Source: Candidatus Bipolaricaulota bacterium (GTDB taxonomy: Bacteria > Bipolaricaulota > Bipolaricaulia > Bipolaricaulales > Bipolaricaulaceae). From it: a stretch of 64,000 nt of DNA. The notes beneath the pieces are model-generated. The model was not told the DNA's origin and ran no database searches. It was given only the letters and a program-made list of their open reading frames with translations. Location: assembly GCA_014360985.1 (NCBI GenBank), contig JACIWK010000010.1, positions 21,385-85,384 on the forward strand, given 5' to 3'. The position numbers and the translations under genes are program-made. Positions 1 through 8,303 of the stretch are shown piece after piece. Each line of letters begins with the position of its first letter. Position 1 is the first letter of the stretch.

Positions 1-697
1 GTTCGACGTCATTATCGAGAACGTGCGCACGGGGCGTGCGGACATCGGGGCGTCAGGGTTCACCATCACCGCCGATCGTGCGCAAGCGGTTGACTTCTCC
101 ATGCCGTACTTCCTCTCGAACCAAGCGGTGGTCATCCGGAAGGACTCAGGGCTGAACATCGTCACCGCGCTGGCCGGGCTCGGCCCGAATCGGGCCGTCG
201 GCGCGCAGAACGGCACCACTGGGTTCTACTGGGTCGAGGACGAGCTCCAGGCGGCAGGGGTCAACGTTGAGCTCAAGGGGTACGAGACCTATCCCTCGGC
301 GATCCTCGACCTCGTCAACGGGCGGGTCGATGCGGTCGTGCAGGACGAACCGGCTTCCAAGGCCTCGATCGCAGCCTACCCGGAGCTCTTGACCATCGCG
401 GGGATCATCAACACCAACGAGTACTTCGGGTTCCTGGTCCGTAAGGGCGATCCAAAGGGCATCCTCCCCCGCATCAACGCCGCGCTGGCCCAGCTTGGGC
501 TCACGGTGCGCGATGCCCCCGGCGGGATCCAGGAGCTGGTGATCGAGGAGGGGAGCTTCATCGCGGGGCTGATGGAGGTCTACTTCGGTCCGGATCTCGA
601 CGAGATCATGGATGCATGGATCGCGAGCAAGGGCCTCATCTTCGCGGGGGATCTGGAGGGGTTCCTCGCGTCGATGAAGGCTCATCTAGGGCTGTAG
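1..697 (+). CDS. Polar amino-acid ABC transporter substrate-binding protein (5' partial)
   Basis: The reading frame is already open at base 2, so the signal peptide and start of the protein lie outside the window; 231 residues are visible. They match family 3 solute-binding proteins (HisJ/GlnH type), extracytoplasmic receptors that hand amino acids to the membrane permease. Diagnostic stretches are TADRAQAVDFSMPYF, the hinge region GAQNGTTGFYWVEDEL, and VVQDEPASKASI late in the second lobe. The C-terminal 35 residues or so (after SFIAGLMEVYFG) run past the usual family end. It is followed by two permeases and an ATPase on the same strand, so it is the receptor of that system. The substrate cannot be told from sequence. 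Confidence 0.9.
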   Translation, partial: FDVIIENVRTGRADIGASGFTITADRAQAVDFSMPYFLSNQAVVIRKDSGLNIVTALAGLGPNRAVGAQNGTTGFYWVEDELQAAGVNVELKGYETYPSAILDLVNGRVDAVVQDEPASKASIAAYPELLTIAGIINTNEYFGFLVRKGDPKGILPRINAALAQLGLTVRDAPGGIQELVIEEGSFIAGLMEVYFGPDLDEIMDAWIASKGLIFAGDLEGFLASMKAHLGL

Positions 698-735
698 CGC
701 ACAGCCGGGGCGTGAAGGCGGAACGCATGCTCGTG

Positions 736-770
736 GAAGCAGGGGCCTCCAGGCGGGAGGTCCCTGCTTC
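736..770 (+). terminator. Long stem-loop between receptor and permease genes
   Basis: Bases 736-750 and 756-770 are complementary over 15 positions, broken only by one G.U pair, around a 5-nt loop. No clear U-tract follows (the next bases are ctctc). A hairpin here is typical of receptor/permease junctions, where it lets more receptor than permease be made by partial termination or by protecting the upstream mRNA from 3' decay. The permease GTG lies 6 nt after the stem. Confidence 0.7.
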
Positions 771-775
771 CTCTC

Positions 776-1486
776 GTGGAGGCCACCATCGCTAACCTGG
801 TCGAGGTCACCCGTTACTTGCCGATGCTCCTCCGTGCTTCGTGGATCAACATCCAGCTCCTATTGGCGCTCCTCGTCGTAGGATTCATTGTGGGGACCGC
901 GGTCGCGCTCCTCCAGGTCTATGGGGGACGGTTTGTGGGGATCGTCGCCTTCGTGTACGAGTGGGTGTTCCGCAGCATACCGGCGCTCGTGCTCCTGTTC
1001 CTGTTCTACTACGGCCCTGCTCAATTCGGCCTGTACATCTCCTCGTTCCTCGCCGCCACCTTGGCGCTCGGATTCCGTTCCTCCGCGTACCAGTCCCAAG
1101 TCTTCCGGGGGGCCATCCAGTCGGTTTCGCCAGGGCAGATGCTCGCCGCACGCTCGCTCGGGATGGGGCGGGCCCGGGCGGTGATCTCGATCGTCCTCCC
1201 CCAGGCGTTCCGCCTGTCGATCCCCGGCTGGTCGAACGAGTTCGCGTCCGTGGTCAAGGATACCACCCTTGCCTACGCGGTCGGCCTGAATGAGATCATG
1301 CGCAGCGCGCGCATCATCGTGGATCGCCGCTACGATCTGGCGATGCTCGCTCTCCTCGTGGTGGCGCTGATCTTCCTCGTGTTCACCTACGCCGGCAATG
1401 GGCTCCTCGGGGTGGTGGAGCGACGAGTCCGCATCCCGGGGTTGATGGCGGCTGAACCGGGCGGGACGCGCAGGGAGCATGGGTAG
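776..1486 (+). CDS. Amino-acid ABC transporter permease (HisQ/HisM family), first of two
   Basis: Inner-membrane permease of 236 residues with about five hydrophobic segments and the EAA coupling loop SLGMGRARAVISIVLPQAFRLSIPGWSNEF (residues 124-153), which docks on the ATPase. The GTG start at 776 gives a normal family N-terminus; the GGGAGG at 755-760 is about 15 nt upstream and sits inside the preceding stem-loop, so initiation may be inefficient. It overlaps the ATPase gene by 8 bases. Its partner permease follows the ATPase, which implies a heterodimeric channel. Confidence 0.92.
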   Translation: MEATIANLVEVTRYLPMLLRASWINIQLLLALLVVGFIVGTAVALLQVYGGRFVGIVAFVYEWVFRSIPALVLLFLFYYGPAQFGLYISSFLAATLALGFRSSAYQSQVFRGAIQSVSPGQMLAARSLGMGRARAVISIVLPQAFRLSIPGWSNEFASVVKDTTLAYAVGLNEIMRSARIIVDRRYDLAMLALLVVALIFLVFTYAGNGLLGVVERRVRIPGLMAAEPGGTRREHG

Positions 1487-2243
1487 GGCCATGGACCCCC
1501 TCCTCCGCGTCGAGGACATCCACAAGCGCTACGGGACGGAGGAGGTTCTGCGGGGCGTTTCGTTCCATCTGGACCGGGGGCAGACGAAGGTCGTCATCGG
1601 GCCATCCGGCACCGGGAAGTCCACCCTCCTGCGGTGCATCAACCGCCTCACCGAGCCCGACCGGGGCCAGGTGTGGCTGGAGGACGTGGAGGTGACCGCA
1701 CCGCGGGTGAAGATCAACGAGATCCGTTCTCAGATCGGGTTTGTGTTCCAGGATTTCAACCTGTTCACCCACCTCACGGCCCTCGATAACGTGCGGCTTG
1801 GCCTCGTCAAGGTCAAGCGCCTGGGGAAGAAGGAGGCCACCGCACGGGCGATGGAGGAGCTGACCCGGGTCGGGCTCAAGGACAAGGCTAATGCGTACCC
1901 CGCTCACCTCTCCGGTGGCCAGCAGCAGCGGGTATCGATCGCCCGAGCGCTGGCGATGGACCCCAAGCTCATCCTGTTCGATGAGCCCACCAGTGCCCTC
2001 GATCCCGAGCTGATCGGCGAGGTGCTCAACGTGATGGCGCAGCTGGCCGAGGAGGGGATGACGATGATCGTCGTCACCCACGAGATGGGGTTCGCGCGCA
2101 GCGTGGCCGACGAGATCGTGTTCATGGAACACGGGGTGATCGTGGAACAAGGGCCGCCGGAGAAGCTGTTCCGCTCCCCGGAGGTGGCGCGGACGGGGGA
2201 GTTCTTGCGCAAGATCAGCGAGCTGTACGGAGCGGAGGGATGA
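1479..2243 (+). CDS. Amino-acid ABC transporter ATP-binding protein (GlnQ family)
   Basis: Cytoplasmic ATPase of 254 residues that powers the flanking permeases. Walker A GPSGTGKST, signature LSGGQQQRVSIARAL, Walker B LILFDEPTSALDPE and the switch histidine in VTHEMGFA are all intact and in the expected order. The first ATG (1479) overlaps the permease stop. A second in-frame ATG at 1491 is better spaced from the GGGAG at 1473-1477 and gives MDPLLRVEDIHKRYG, the usual family start, so 1491 is the more likely initiation site. The gene ends in an ATGA overlap with the second permease. Confidence 0.95.
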   Translation: MGRAMDPLLRVEDIHKRYGTEEVLRGVSFHLDRGQTKVVIGPSGTGKSTLLRCINRLTEPDRGQVWLEDVEVTAPRVKINEIRSQIGFVFQDFNLFTHLTALDNVRLGLVKVKRLGKKEATARAMEELTRVGLKDKANAYPAHLSGGQQQRVSIARALAMDPKLILFDEPTSALDPELIGEVLNVMAQLAEEGMTMIVVTHEMGFARSVADEIVFMEHGVIVEQGPPEKLFRSPEVARTGEFLRKISELYGAEG

Positions 2244-2914
2244 CGTTCAACTTCGACGCCGGCTACCTCCCCCAACTGGCGAGCGGGCTTGTGGTGACGC
2301 TGGAGGTCACGTCCTGCTGTATCGCCATCGGGATCGTATTGGGGATCCTCCTCGCGCTGGGACGGGTCTATGGGGGACGTTTCATCTCCGTCCCGTGCAG
2401 CATCTACATCCACTTCTTCCGGGGGACGCCGCTTCTCGTCCAGCTGTTCATCGTCTACTTCGGGCTCCCGAACTGGGGGATCCGGTTGTCGGCGTTCGAG
2501 AGCGGCATCCTCGCCCTCGGCCTGAACACGGCCGCCTACCAAGCCGAGTACTTCCGGGGAGCGATCCAGGCGGTGAAGGCTGGGCAGATGGTGGCCGCGC
2601 GATCGCTCGGGCTCACCCGCCTCCAGGCGATCCGCCACGTCATCATCCCCCAGGCGCTCCGCCTCGTGATCCCGCCCTGGTCGAACGAGCTCATCCTGAT
2701 GCTCAAGTACTCGTCCATCGTCTTCTCGATCGCCCTGTACGACCTCATGGGGGTGGGGAAGAGGATCGCCTCACGCCATTTCAACTACTTCGAGGTGTTC
2801 ATCGTCCTCGCGCTGATGTACCTTGTGCTGGTGCTGTTGATCACGTTGGGGCTCCGCTGGGTCGAGCGGCGGCTCCGCGTCCCGGGGCTGGGAACGGCCG
2901 GCCGCGGCGCCTAA
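2240..2914 (+). CDS. Amino-acid ABC transporter permease (GlnP/HisM family), second
   Basis: Inner-membrane permease of 224 residues, homologous to the first (shared pattern AARSLGLTRLQAIRHVIIPQALRLVIPPWSNE in the EAA loop, residues 119-150). It starts in the ATGA overlap at 2240 with the ATPase stop, so it is translationally coupled. It completes a receptor-permease-ATPase-permease set for polar amino acids. Its stop codon overlaps the stop of the convergent peptidase gene (2911-2914). Confidence 0.93.
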   Translation: MTFNFDAGYLPQLASGLVVTLEVTSCCIAIGIVLGILLALGRVYGGRFISVPCSIYIHFFRGTPLLVQLFIVYFGLPNWGIRLSAFESGILALGLNTAAYQAEYFRGAIQAVKAGQMVAARSLGLTRLQAIRHVIIPQALRLVIPPWSNELILMLKYSSIVFSIALYDLMGVGKRIASRHFNYFEVFIVLALMYLVLVLLITLGLRWVERRLRVPGLGTAGRGA

Positions 2915-4299
2915 GGCCCGAGCCACGCTGCGACGAGGTCGGCGAGGGGGCAAGGGCTCTCTTGGGCGAGGATCGCGAGGAGATCCGCCCCGGATGCGAT
3001 CCGCCACCGGAACTCCCCGCGGTAGCGCCGGAGCGCATGGAAGAACGCGTCGTTCCCCATCCGCTCCCGCACTGCCTGGAAGAACAGCGCCCCTCCGGAG
3101 TACACGATCCCCCCGTAGCCGTCGCCTCCCGGGAAGTCCCACACCGGGCTCGCGATCCGAGCGTCCTTGTTCCGCGCCCGACCTTGGGCGTAGCTCGTCT
3201 CCCAGTAGCGTAGGATCTCAGCGAACCGGTCGTGCGCTTGGAAGTACAGGCCCGAGGTGTAGGTGGCGAGCGCCTCATCCACCCACGGCTCGGCCACCTG
3301 GTCGCTGCCCACTTCAGCGTACCACCACTGATGAGCGACCTCGTGGGCGAAGATCATCGGGAAGAGCAGGGGATCGGACGGGTAGCGGCTGTAGTAGCCC
3401 TCCTCGGCGAGGATGAGGCCTGGGTACTCGACCCCCGCCGCCGCACGCAGGGGAACGGAAACCACGTCGAGGTGGAGAAAGGAAGGGGGGCCGAGGTGGC
3501 GGGCGAACACGTCGATCGCCTCCACGGTGATGTCGAGCGCGGCCCGGCCCGCGTTCGCGTGCGCGGGCCGGAAGAAGCTTCGCACCTCCACAGGACCAGC
3601 GGACGCCGTCTGCATCTCGTAGCCGTGAACGAGGACCAGCCCGAGCTCGCGTAGGTTCTCCCCCTCGATCAGGTACCGCCCGGGAGAGACCTCCGTTTCG
3701 GTCCCGCTCGCGACGGGGATCCATCCAGCGGGGACCGTGAGGTCCACCACGTACGCAGCGACATCGGCCACGATCGCATCCCCCCACGGGAGGACGGGGT
3801 AGGCGATCCACGACCCATCCCAAGGGGCGAGGATCGGATAGGCCTGGGAGAGGATGACGGCGTGGTCCGAGCGAGCGTAGGTCCCGTACCCACCGGTGGA
3901 CGCAAGCTCCGGGATCCGGCCGGCAAAGCGAAGGGTGAGGGAGAACGGATCGCCGGCGTTCGCGGCGAGGGACACGGCCACGGTGGTGGGCTCGATCGAC
4001 TCCCACGCCACCTCCGTCCTCTCCACCCATGCGCCGGTCACGGTGAGGCACGCTGCGCCGTGGGCCGCCGGGTAGAGGCGGAATACGGCCTCCGGCCAGT
4101 CCGCGGGAGCCGTCCCGTGGACGGTGACTTCCCCGGAGATCTCCCCTCCTGCGGCGACCGAGATTGCGAGCTCGTACCGCAGCGCAGCGCCAACGGCTGC
4201 GTCGGAAAGGGCGACCGTGAGGAGGGTCGCCCACAGCGCGAGGAGCGCTCCCGTGCCCCAGCGGAGCGGGGCTCGGGAACCTGGGGCTGGCGGGGCCAT
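2911..4299 (-). CDS. M1-like zinc metallopeptidase, secreted or membrane anchored
   Basis: A 462-residue gluzincin. The zinc site HEVAH lies at residues 319-323 and the third ligand is E342 (exactly 18 residues later, in WVDEALATY), the M1 spacing. The GVEYPG motif at 289-294 replaces the GxMEN exopeptidase motif of aminopeptidases. A hydrophobic N-terminal segment (about residues 18-38) suggests a signal peptide or anchor, so it probably acts outside the cytoplasm on peptides. It is shorter than full aminopeptidase N (about 850) and lacks the C-terminal helical domain, resembling the single-catalytic-unit M1 proteins. It starts 2 bases after ftsZ ends and is the last gene of the 8225-2911 operon. 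Confidence 0.85.
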   Translation of the reverse strand: MAPPAPGSRAPLRWGTGALLALWATLLTVALSDAAVGAALRYELAISVAAGGEISGEVTVHGTAPADWPEAVFRLYPAAHGAACLTVTGAWVERTEVAWESIEPTTVAVSLAANAGDPFSLTLRFAGRIPELASTGGYGTYARSDHAVILSQAYPILAPWDGSWIAYPVLPWGDAIVADVAAYVVDLTVPAGWIPVASGTETEVSPGRYLIEGENLRELGLVLVHGYEMQTASAGPVEVRSFFRPAHANAGRAALDITVEAIDVFARHLGPPSFLHLDVVSVPLRAAAGVEYPGLILAEEGYYSRYPSDPLLFPMIFAHEVAHQWWYAEVGSDQVAEPWVDEALATYTSGLYFQAHDRFAEILRYWETSYAQGRARNKDARIASPVWDFPGGDGYGGIVYSGGALFFQAVRERMGNDAFFHALRRYRGEFRWRIASGADLLAILAQESPCPLADLVAAWLGP

Positions 4300-4301
4300 C
4301 C

Positions 4302-5681
4302 TCAGCCCTCGGGCCGGCGAAGGAACGCGGGGATGTCGAGGTTTTCCCCGACGGGGCGCCGCGGGATCACGGGGCGAACCTGCTCTGTCTTCTCTTCCTC
4401 CTCTTCCACCGGGACACCGCGGAACTCGGCAGCGATCACGGTGACCTCGATCCTCCCGCTCTGCTGAGGTTGGATGACGGCCCCGAACGTGAGGTCGGCC
4501 TCCGAGGCCGCGGAGCGGCGGATGAACTCCGCGACTTGGGTCACCTCGGCCAGGGTGAGGTCCTCCCCGCCGGTGATGTTGAGGAGGACCCGCCGCGCGC
4601 CCTTGATCGTCCCTCCCTCAAGCAGGGGGTTCGTGACCGCGCTCTTCGCCGCGTGGAGGGCACGGTTCTCCCCGTGGGCCTCGCCCATCCCCATCATCGC
4701 CGTTCCCGCCCCGCGCAGGACCGATGCCACATCGGCGAAATCCAGGTTCACGAGACCCGGGACGGTGATGAGGTCAGAGATCCCCCGCACCCCGCGCAGC
4801 AGGACATCGTCGGCCAATTGGAACGCCTCGTTGACGGAGATCGAGGGGGCGATCTCGAGCAAGCGGTCGTTGCGGATCACGATGAGGACGTCGGTCTTCT
4901 CCGCCAACCGCGCCAGCCCGGCCCGGGCCTTCTGGGCGCGGGCCTCCCCCTCGAACGAGAACGGGAGCGTGACCACCCCCACCGTGAGCGCACCCCGGGA
5001 GCGGGCGATCTGGGCCACCACCGGCGCGATGCCCCCTCCGGTGCCCTTGCCGAGCCCGCAGGTGAGGAACACGAGGTGGGCATCCGAGACGAGATCCTCG
5101 ATCTGCTCCACCGCTTCCTCCGCCGCCCGCCGGGCCTTCTCCGGATCGCCCCCCGTGCTCCGGCCATGGGTCACCCGGCTCCCCAGGAGGAGGCTCGTCC
5201 CCCCCTGGAACGAGGACAGGACCTGCCCATCTGTATCGATGGCCGCCAGCCGGACCCCGGTCAAGCGGGCCGCGCGCATCCGATCGAGGGCGTTGATCCC
5301 CCCGCCCCCGATCCCGAGGACGAGGATCCGGGCTGGGGTCAGCGGCTCGCCCGCCGGAGGGGCGGAGGGGATGCCTCGCTCCACGTGGACGGGGCGCTCC
5401 GCCTGTTCTGTGAACGGAAGCTCGCGCTGCTCGCCAGGGTCGGTGAGGCGGACCTCCACCTCCCCGAACGCGGCCCGTGCTGCCTCGGCGAGCTTCGCCA
5501 TCTTGCGCTGGACGTAGTCCTTCTTGAACGGCGAGTCGATCTCAATGAGAAGCGTCCCCCGCTCCCGACGGACCCTGTCCGGGGACACGGGAAGGCAAGC
5601 ACGGAGCAGCCGATCCTGGACTCCTCCGAGAAGCTGCCGCCACCGCTGGGCGAACTCCTCCTTCCCTCGTTCCCGGTCCAT
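4302..5681 (-). CDS. ftsZ: FtsZ cell-division GTPase with an extra N-terminal replication-type domain
   Basis: Tubulin-like GTPase that forms the division ring. The core runs from about residue 117: GIGGGGIN at 123-130, the T7 loop NLDFADV at 312-318, and the C-terminal binding peptide LDIPAFLRR, which marks true FtsZ. The G-box reads CGLGKGTGGG (208-217) instead of the usual GMGGGTGTG, so nucleotide contacts may differ. Residues 8-82 precede the usual FtsZ start and look like the small KH-type fold of DnaA domain I, DnaX tau or DciA: RWRQLLGGVQDRL, then TLLIEIDSPFKKDYVQRKM, then FGEVEVRL. A proline-rich linker (about 83-115) joins it to FtsZ. A GGGGAG ribosome site precedes the ATG by 3 nt. 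The core is certain; the fold of the extension is inferred. Confidence 0.93.
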   Translation of the reverse strand: MDRERGKEEFAQRWRQLLGGVQDRLLRACLPVSPDRVRRERGTLLIEIDSPFKKDYVQRKMAKLAEAARAAFGEVEVRLTDPGEQRELPFTEQAERPVHVERGIPSAPPAGEPLTPARILVLGIGGGGINALDRMRAARLTGVRLAAIDTDGQVLSSFQGGTSLLLGSRVTHGRSTGGDPEKARRAAEEAVEQIEDLVSDAHLVFLTCGLGKGTGGGIAPVVAQIARSRGALTVGVVTLPFSFEGEARAQKARAGLARLAEKTDVLIVIRNDRLLEIAPSISVNEAFQLADDVLLRGVRGISDLITVPGLVNLDFADVASVLRGAGTAMMGMGEAHGENRALHAAKSAVTNPLLEGGTIKGARRVLLNITGGEDLTLAEVTQVAEFIRRSAASEADLTFGAVIQPQQSGRIEVTVIAAEFRGVPVEEEEEKTEQVRPVIPRRPVGENLDIPAFLRRPEG

Positions 5682-5718
5682 GAGCTCCCCATCATTGTGG
5701 CCATCGCCGCGGGACCCG

Positions 5719-6366
5719 TCAACTCGCGGCCCTCACCAGCTCGGGGATCAGGCGAAAGTGGTGGACGACCGCGTGGGCTGCGGCCGCGACCTGTGGCTCC
5801 TTCGGAGCGTAGGCGATCGCGTACCCCACGGCCTCGAACACAGGGATGTCGTTGAGGTGATCCCCCACGAACGCGACCTCCCCCAAGGCGAGGCCCCACC
5901 GGCGGGCCTCCCGCTCCACGACGGCGCGCTTGTCCGCGAGGCCCACCCGCACCACCGCCTCCCCGGTGAAGCGGCCACCCGCGATGAGGAGCTCGTTCGC
6001 CACCGCGAACGCGAGCCCAAGTTCCTCCCGCACCCTGTCGGCGACGAGCTGGACCCCGGACGAGACGATCCCCAAGAGATACCCGGCCCGCCTGAGCTCG
6101 GCGATCGCCTCGCGGGAGCCCGGAGCGTAGGGAGGCGGGAACAGGGCCGCTTCCACCGGCGCGAGGGGGAGCCCCCGAAGGAGGGCCGCGTTCTCCCTGA
6201 CCCAGTCCGGGTACTCCTCCAACCGGCCACGGTACCGGGCGAGGAGCTCGTCCCACTGCGCCCCCACCCCGGCGGCGGCCCCGAGGGCCCCCCAGCTCGA
6301 CTCGAAGGCGGCCCCCTGATAGCGGACGAGGGTCCCATCGAGGTCGAAGAACACGGCCCGGATCAC
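5719..6366 (-). CDS. HAD-superfamily phosphatase, phosphoserine-phosphatase-like
   Basis: A 215-residue cytoplasmic haloacid-dehalogenase hydrolase. Motif I DLDGT (nucleophile and acid aspartates) is at residues 8-12, motif II is GIVSSG, a lysine follows in LADKRAVV, and motif IV is GDHLND. The layout matches SerB-like phosphatases that hydrolyse small phosphomonoesters, but the substrate is not determined. It overlaps the stop of the upstream NosD-like gene by 4 bases and lies 37 bases before ftsZ, so it belongs to the same transcript. Confidence 0.85.
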   Translation of the reverse strand: MIRAVFFDLDGTLVRYQGAAFESSWGALGAAAGVGAQWDELLARYRGRLEEYPDWVRENAALLRGLPLAPVEAALFPPPYAPGSREAIAELRRAGYLLGIVSSGVQLVADRVREELGLAFAVANELLIAGGRFTGEAVVRVGLADKRAVVEREARRWGLALGEVAFVGDHLNDIPVFEAVGYAIAYAPKEPQVAAAAHAVVHHFRLIPELVRAAS

Positions 6367-8225
6367 GGACCGTAGACCAGCCTGATCTCCCGTCCCAACC
6401 CCAGTTCGGTCAGCTTCCCCCCCGGGACCTCGAGCGCCATCACGAACGGATCGGCTGCCCCATAAAGGTCCTGCACGTCCGCCTCCATCGTGGTCCGGCC
6501 CAGGAACGCCCCGTCGGCACCGAAGAACACGATGTCCAGCGGGAGGAACACGTTCTTCATGTGGAACTGGCTCACGGTTGGGGTCTGGAACACGAACAGG
6601 ATCGCAAGTTCCCTCGCCATCTCGATGGGGAGCCCTTGGAATCCGATGAACCGCGTATAGGGCAGATCTGCGACCCGAGCCAGGAGCTCGACCCGCTCTC
6701 CGGCCGCATCCTCCAGGGTCAAGAGCCGTTCGTGCATCGTCCCCACCACACCGGGAATGCCTGGGTAGAACGAACGATCCATGATCGGGGCCGGGTCTTT
6801 GCCCCCACCCCCGAACAGGACAGGTAGATCACCGATGCCGTCCCCGTCCGCGTCGGCCCCCGCATAGTTGGAGTACCAGTTGCCCCGCCCGTGGGGGGCC
6901 CACTCGTTTGCGCCGAGGTCCCGTGCCGTTCTACTGCAGTTCCACACAAGGTTCTCGTAGAGAGAGGTCCCCGTGGTCTCCGTGCCCAGGTACAGCCCAT
7001 CCGTGCAGCGGTAGAGGACGTTGTGGCGGACGACGTTCCCCGTCGGGGTGGCCTGGGAGTAAGCCTCCTCGAAGATGATCCCGATGTTCGCGCGCGCGAT
7101 GAGGTTCCGCTCGTACACCCCGTACGAGGCGAGGGTCGAAATCCCATACCCCACTTGGGCCATCGTCGAGTACGCCACGCGGGGGTAGAGCGCCCCACCC
7201 TCGATGAACACCGCGACGTCGGATTCAGTGAACGCGCACATCTCCACCACGGCCCCGTACGATGTCTCGATCTCCACGCCGTGGGTGTTCTGGTAGAACA
7301 GACCCTGTTGGATCACCGTCTCCCGCGCTCCGCCGGTGACGAGGACGCCGATCGGGTTCGCCCCGAACGTGTTGCCGATCAAGGCGACCGCATCGGATGC
7401 ATTCACCACGATCCCCACCTGGTTAGCCAGAAGCCAGGAGTTCTCCACTTGCACATGATCGGAGAGCAAGATCGAGATCCCAGCCGCGGCGCTGTTCGCG
7501 ATTCCCTGGCAGTCCTTCACGACCGTTCTCGGCGAGGACAGGATGAGGATCCCATTCCCACGTGCCCGAGAGAGCACCGCACCCTCAATGACGATCCCTT
7601 GAGAGAACAGGACGTTGATTCCATCGGCCTGGTCGATCTTGGCTCCGCGGAGGGCCACATCGCGGCACCCAGCGAGGGTGATGTTTCCTCCCGAGATCCC
7701 CTCCAGCGTTTGCCCCGACAGGCCGTAGTAGTACAGGACCTCCTGCCCGTTCACCGTCGTCGTCGGCTCGACCGCGTGCCGGAAGTGCTCTTCCTCCAAT
7801 CCCAACACCTGGAATCCGACCCCTCGCACCCCAAGGTAGTTGTCGCGAACGGTGATGTCCGTCGACGTTTCGATGCGCAGCCCATTGATGCTGTCCACCA
7901 CCGTGCAGTCCTCAACCGTTCCCCCCCTCGTATCGGCGAGGTAGATCGCCGCCCCGCGGGAGTCCAGCGCCCCGCTCACGACGCATCCCCGGACCACGAA
8001 CGGGACCGTGGTGTTCTCGATGCGGATCCCGTAGAGGCTCCCCGACGGAACGCGGATCTCCCATCCCGCGATGAGGTACGGGTCGCCGGGTGTGCCCGCC
8101 CCCCCGATCACCCCGTTGTCGGCCGTGAAATCGGCGTCAGAGAGGATGGCGATCGGCCCCCGCTCGGCCGCGACGCCGGCCGCGAACGCCACCCCGATAA
8201 CCAAGATCGCGATTGCCCTTCGCAT
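6363..8225 (-). CDS. Secreted NosD-like beta-helix protein fused to a DUF192 domain
   Basis: A 620-residue exported protein. The signal peptide is residues 1-20 (ending FAAGVAA). Residues 25-450 are parallel beta-helix repeats of the NosD/CASH type (recurrent patterns such as VRGCVVSG, VEDCTVVD, LIGNTF), a fold that binds polysaccharides or assists metal-site assembly. Residues 505-620 form a DUF192 (UPF0127) domain, recognised by FHMKNVFLPLDIVFFGADG and ALEVPGGKLTELGL. Upstream an AAGGAGGT site lies a few bases before the ATG. It heads the operon with the HAD phosphatase and ftsZ. The combination is unusual; the role is unknown. Confidence 0.82.
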   Translation of the reverse strand: MRRAIAILVIGVAFAAGVAAERGPIAILSDADFTADNGVIGGAGTPGDPYLIAGWEIRVPSGSLYGIRIENTTVPFVVRGCVVSGALDSRGAAIYLADTRGGTVEDCTVVDSINGLRIETSTDITVRDNYLGVRGVGFQVLGLEEEHFRHAVEPTTTVNGQEVLYYYGLSGQTLEGISGGNITLAGCRDVALRGAKIDQADGINVLFSQGIVIEGAVLSRARGNGILILSSPRTVVKDCQGIANSAAAGISILLSDHVQVENSWLLANQVGIVVNASDAVALIGNTFGANPIGVLVTGGARETVIQQGLFYQNTHGVEIETSYGAVVEMCAFTESDVAVFIEGGALYPRVAYSTMAQVGYGISTLASYGVYERNLIARANIGIIFEEAYSQATPTGNVVRHNVLYRCTDGLYLGTETTGTSLYENLVWNCSRTARDLGANEWAPHGRGNWYSNYAGADADGDGIGDLPVLFGGGGKDPAPIMDRSFYPGIPGVVGTMHERLLTLEDAAGERVELLARVADLPYTRFIGFQGLPIEMARELAILFVFQTPTVSQFHMKNVFLPLDIVFFGADGAFLGRTTMEADVQDLYGAADPFVMALEVPGGKLTELGLGREIRLVYGP

Positions 8226-8247
8226 CGTACCTCCTTAGACTTGGGGA

Positions 8248-8276
8248 AGAATAGCGATGATTCCGACCCTAAGCAA
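8248..8276 (-). promoter_or_regulatory. Candidate sigma-70-type promoter for the NosD-HAD-ftsZ-M1 operon
   Basis: On the minus strand TTGCTT (8271-8276) and TATTCT (8248-8253) are separated by 17 bases and lie upstream of the AAGGAGGT site and the ATG at 8225. Three of six and four of six positions match consensus. This is a prediction by eye only. Confidence 0.4.
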
Positions 8277-8303
8277 CCGATGTGGACCTTCGAAGGAGGG
8301 GAG

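Noticed and set aside
4470..5855. A 461-codon plus-strand frame over ftsZ.
   Set aside because: Mirror frame of a clear gene, rich in Arg, Pro and Glu, with no homology pattern.
6891..8303. A long in-frame extension of the creatininase gene upstream of 8304.
   Set aside because: It is antisense to the NosD-like gene; the AGGAGG site and family start are at 8304.
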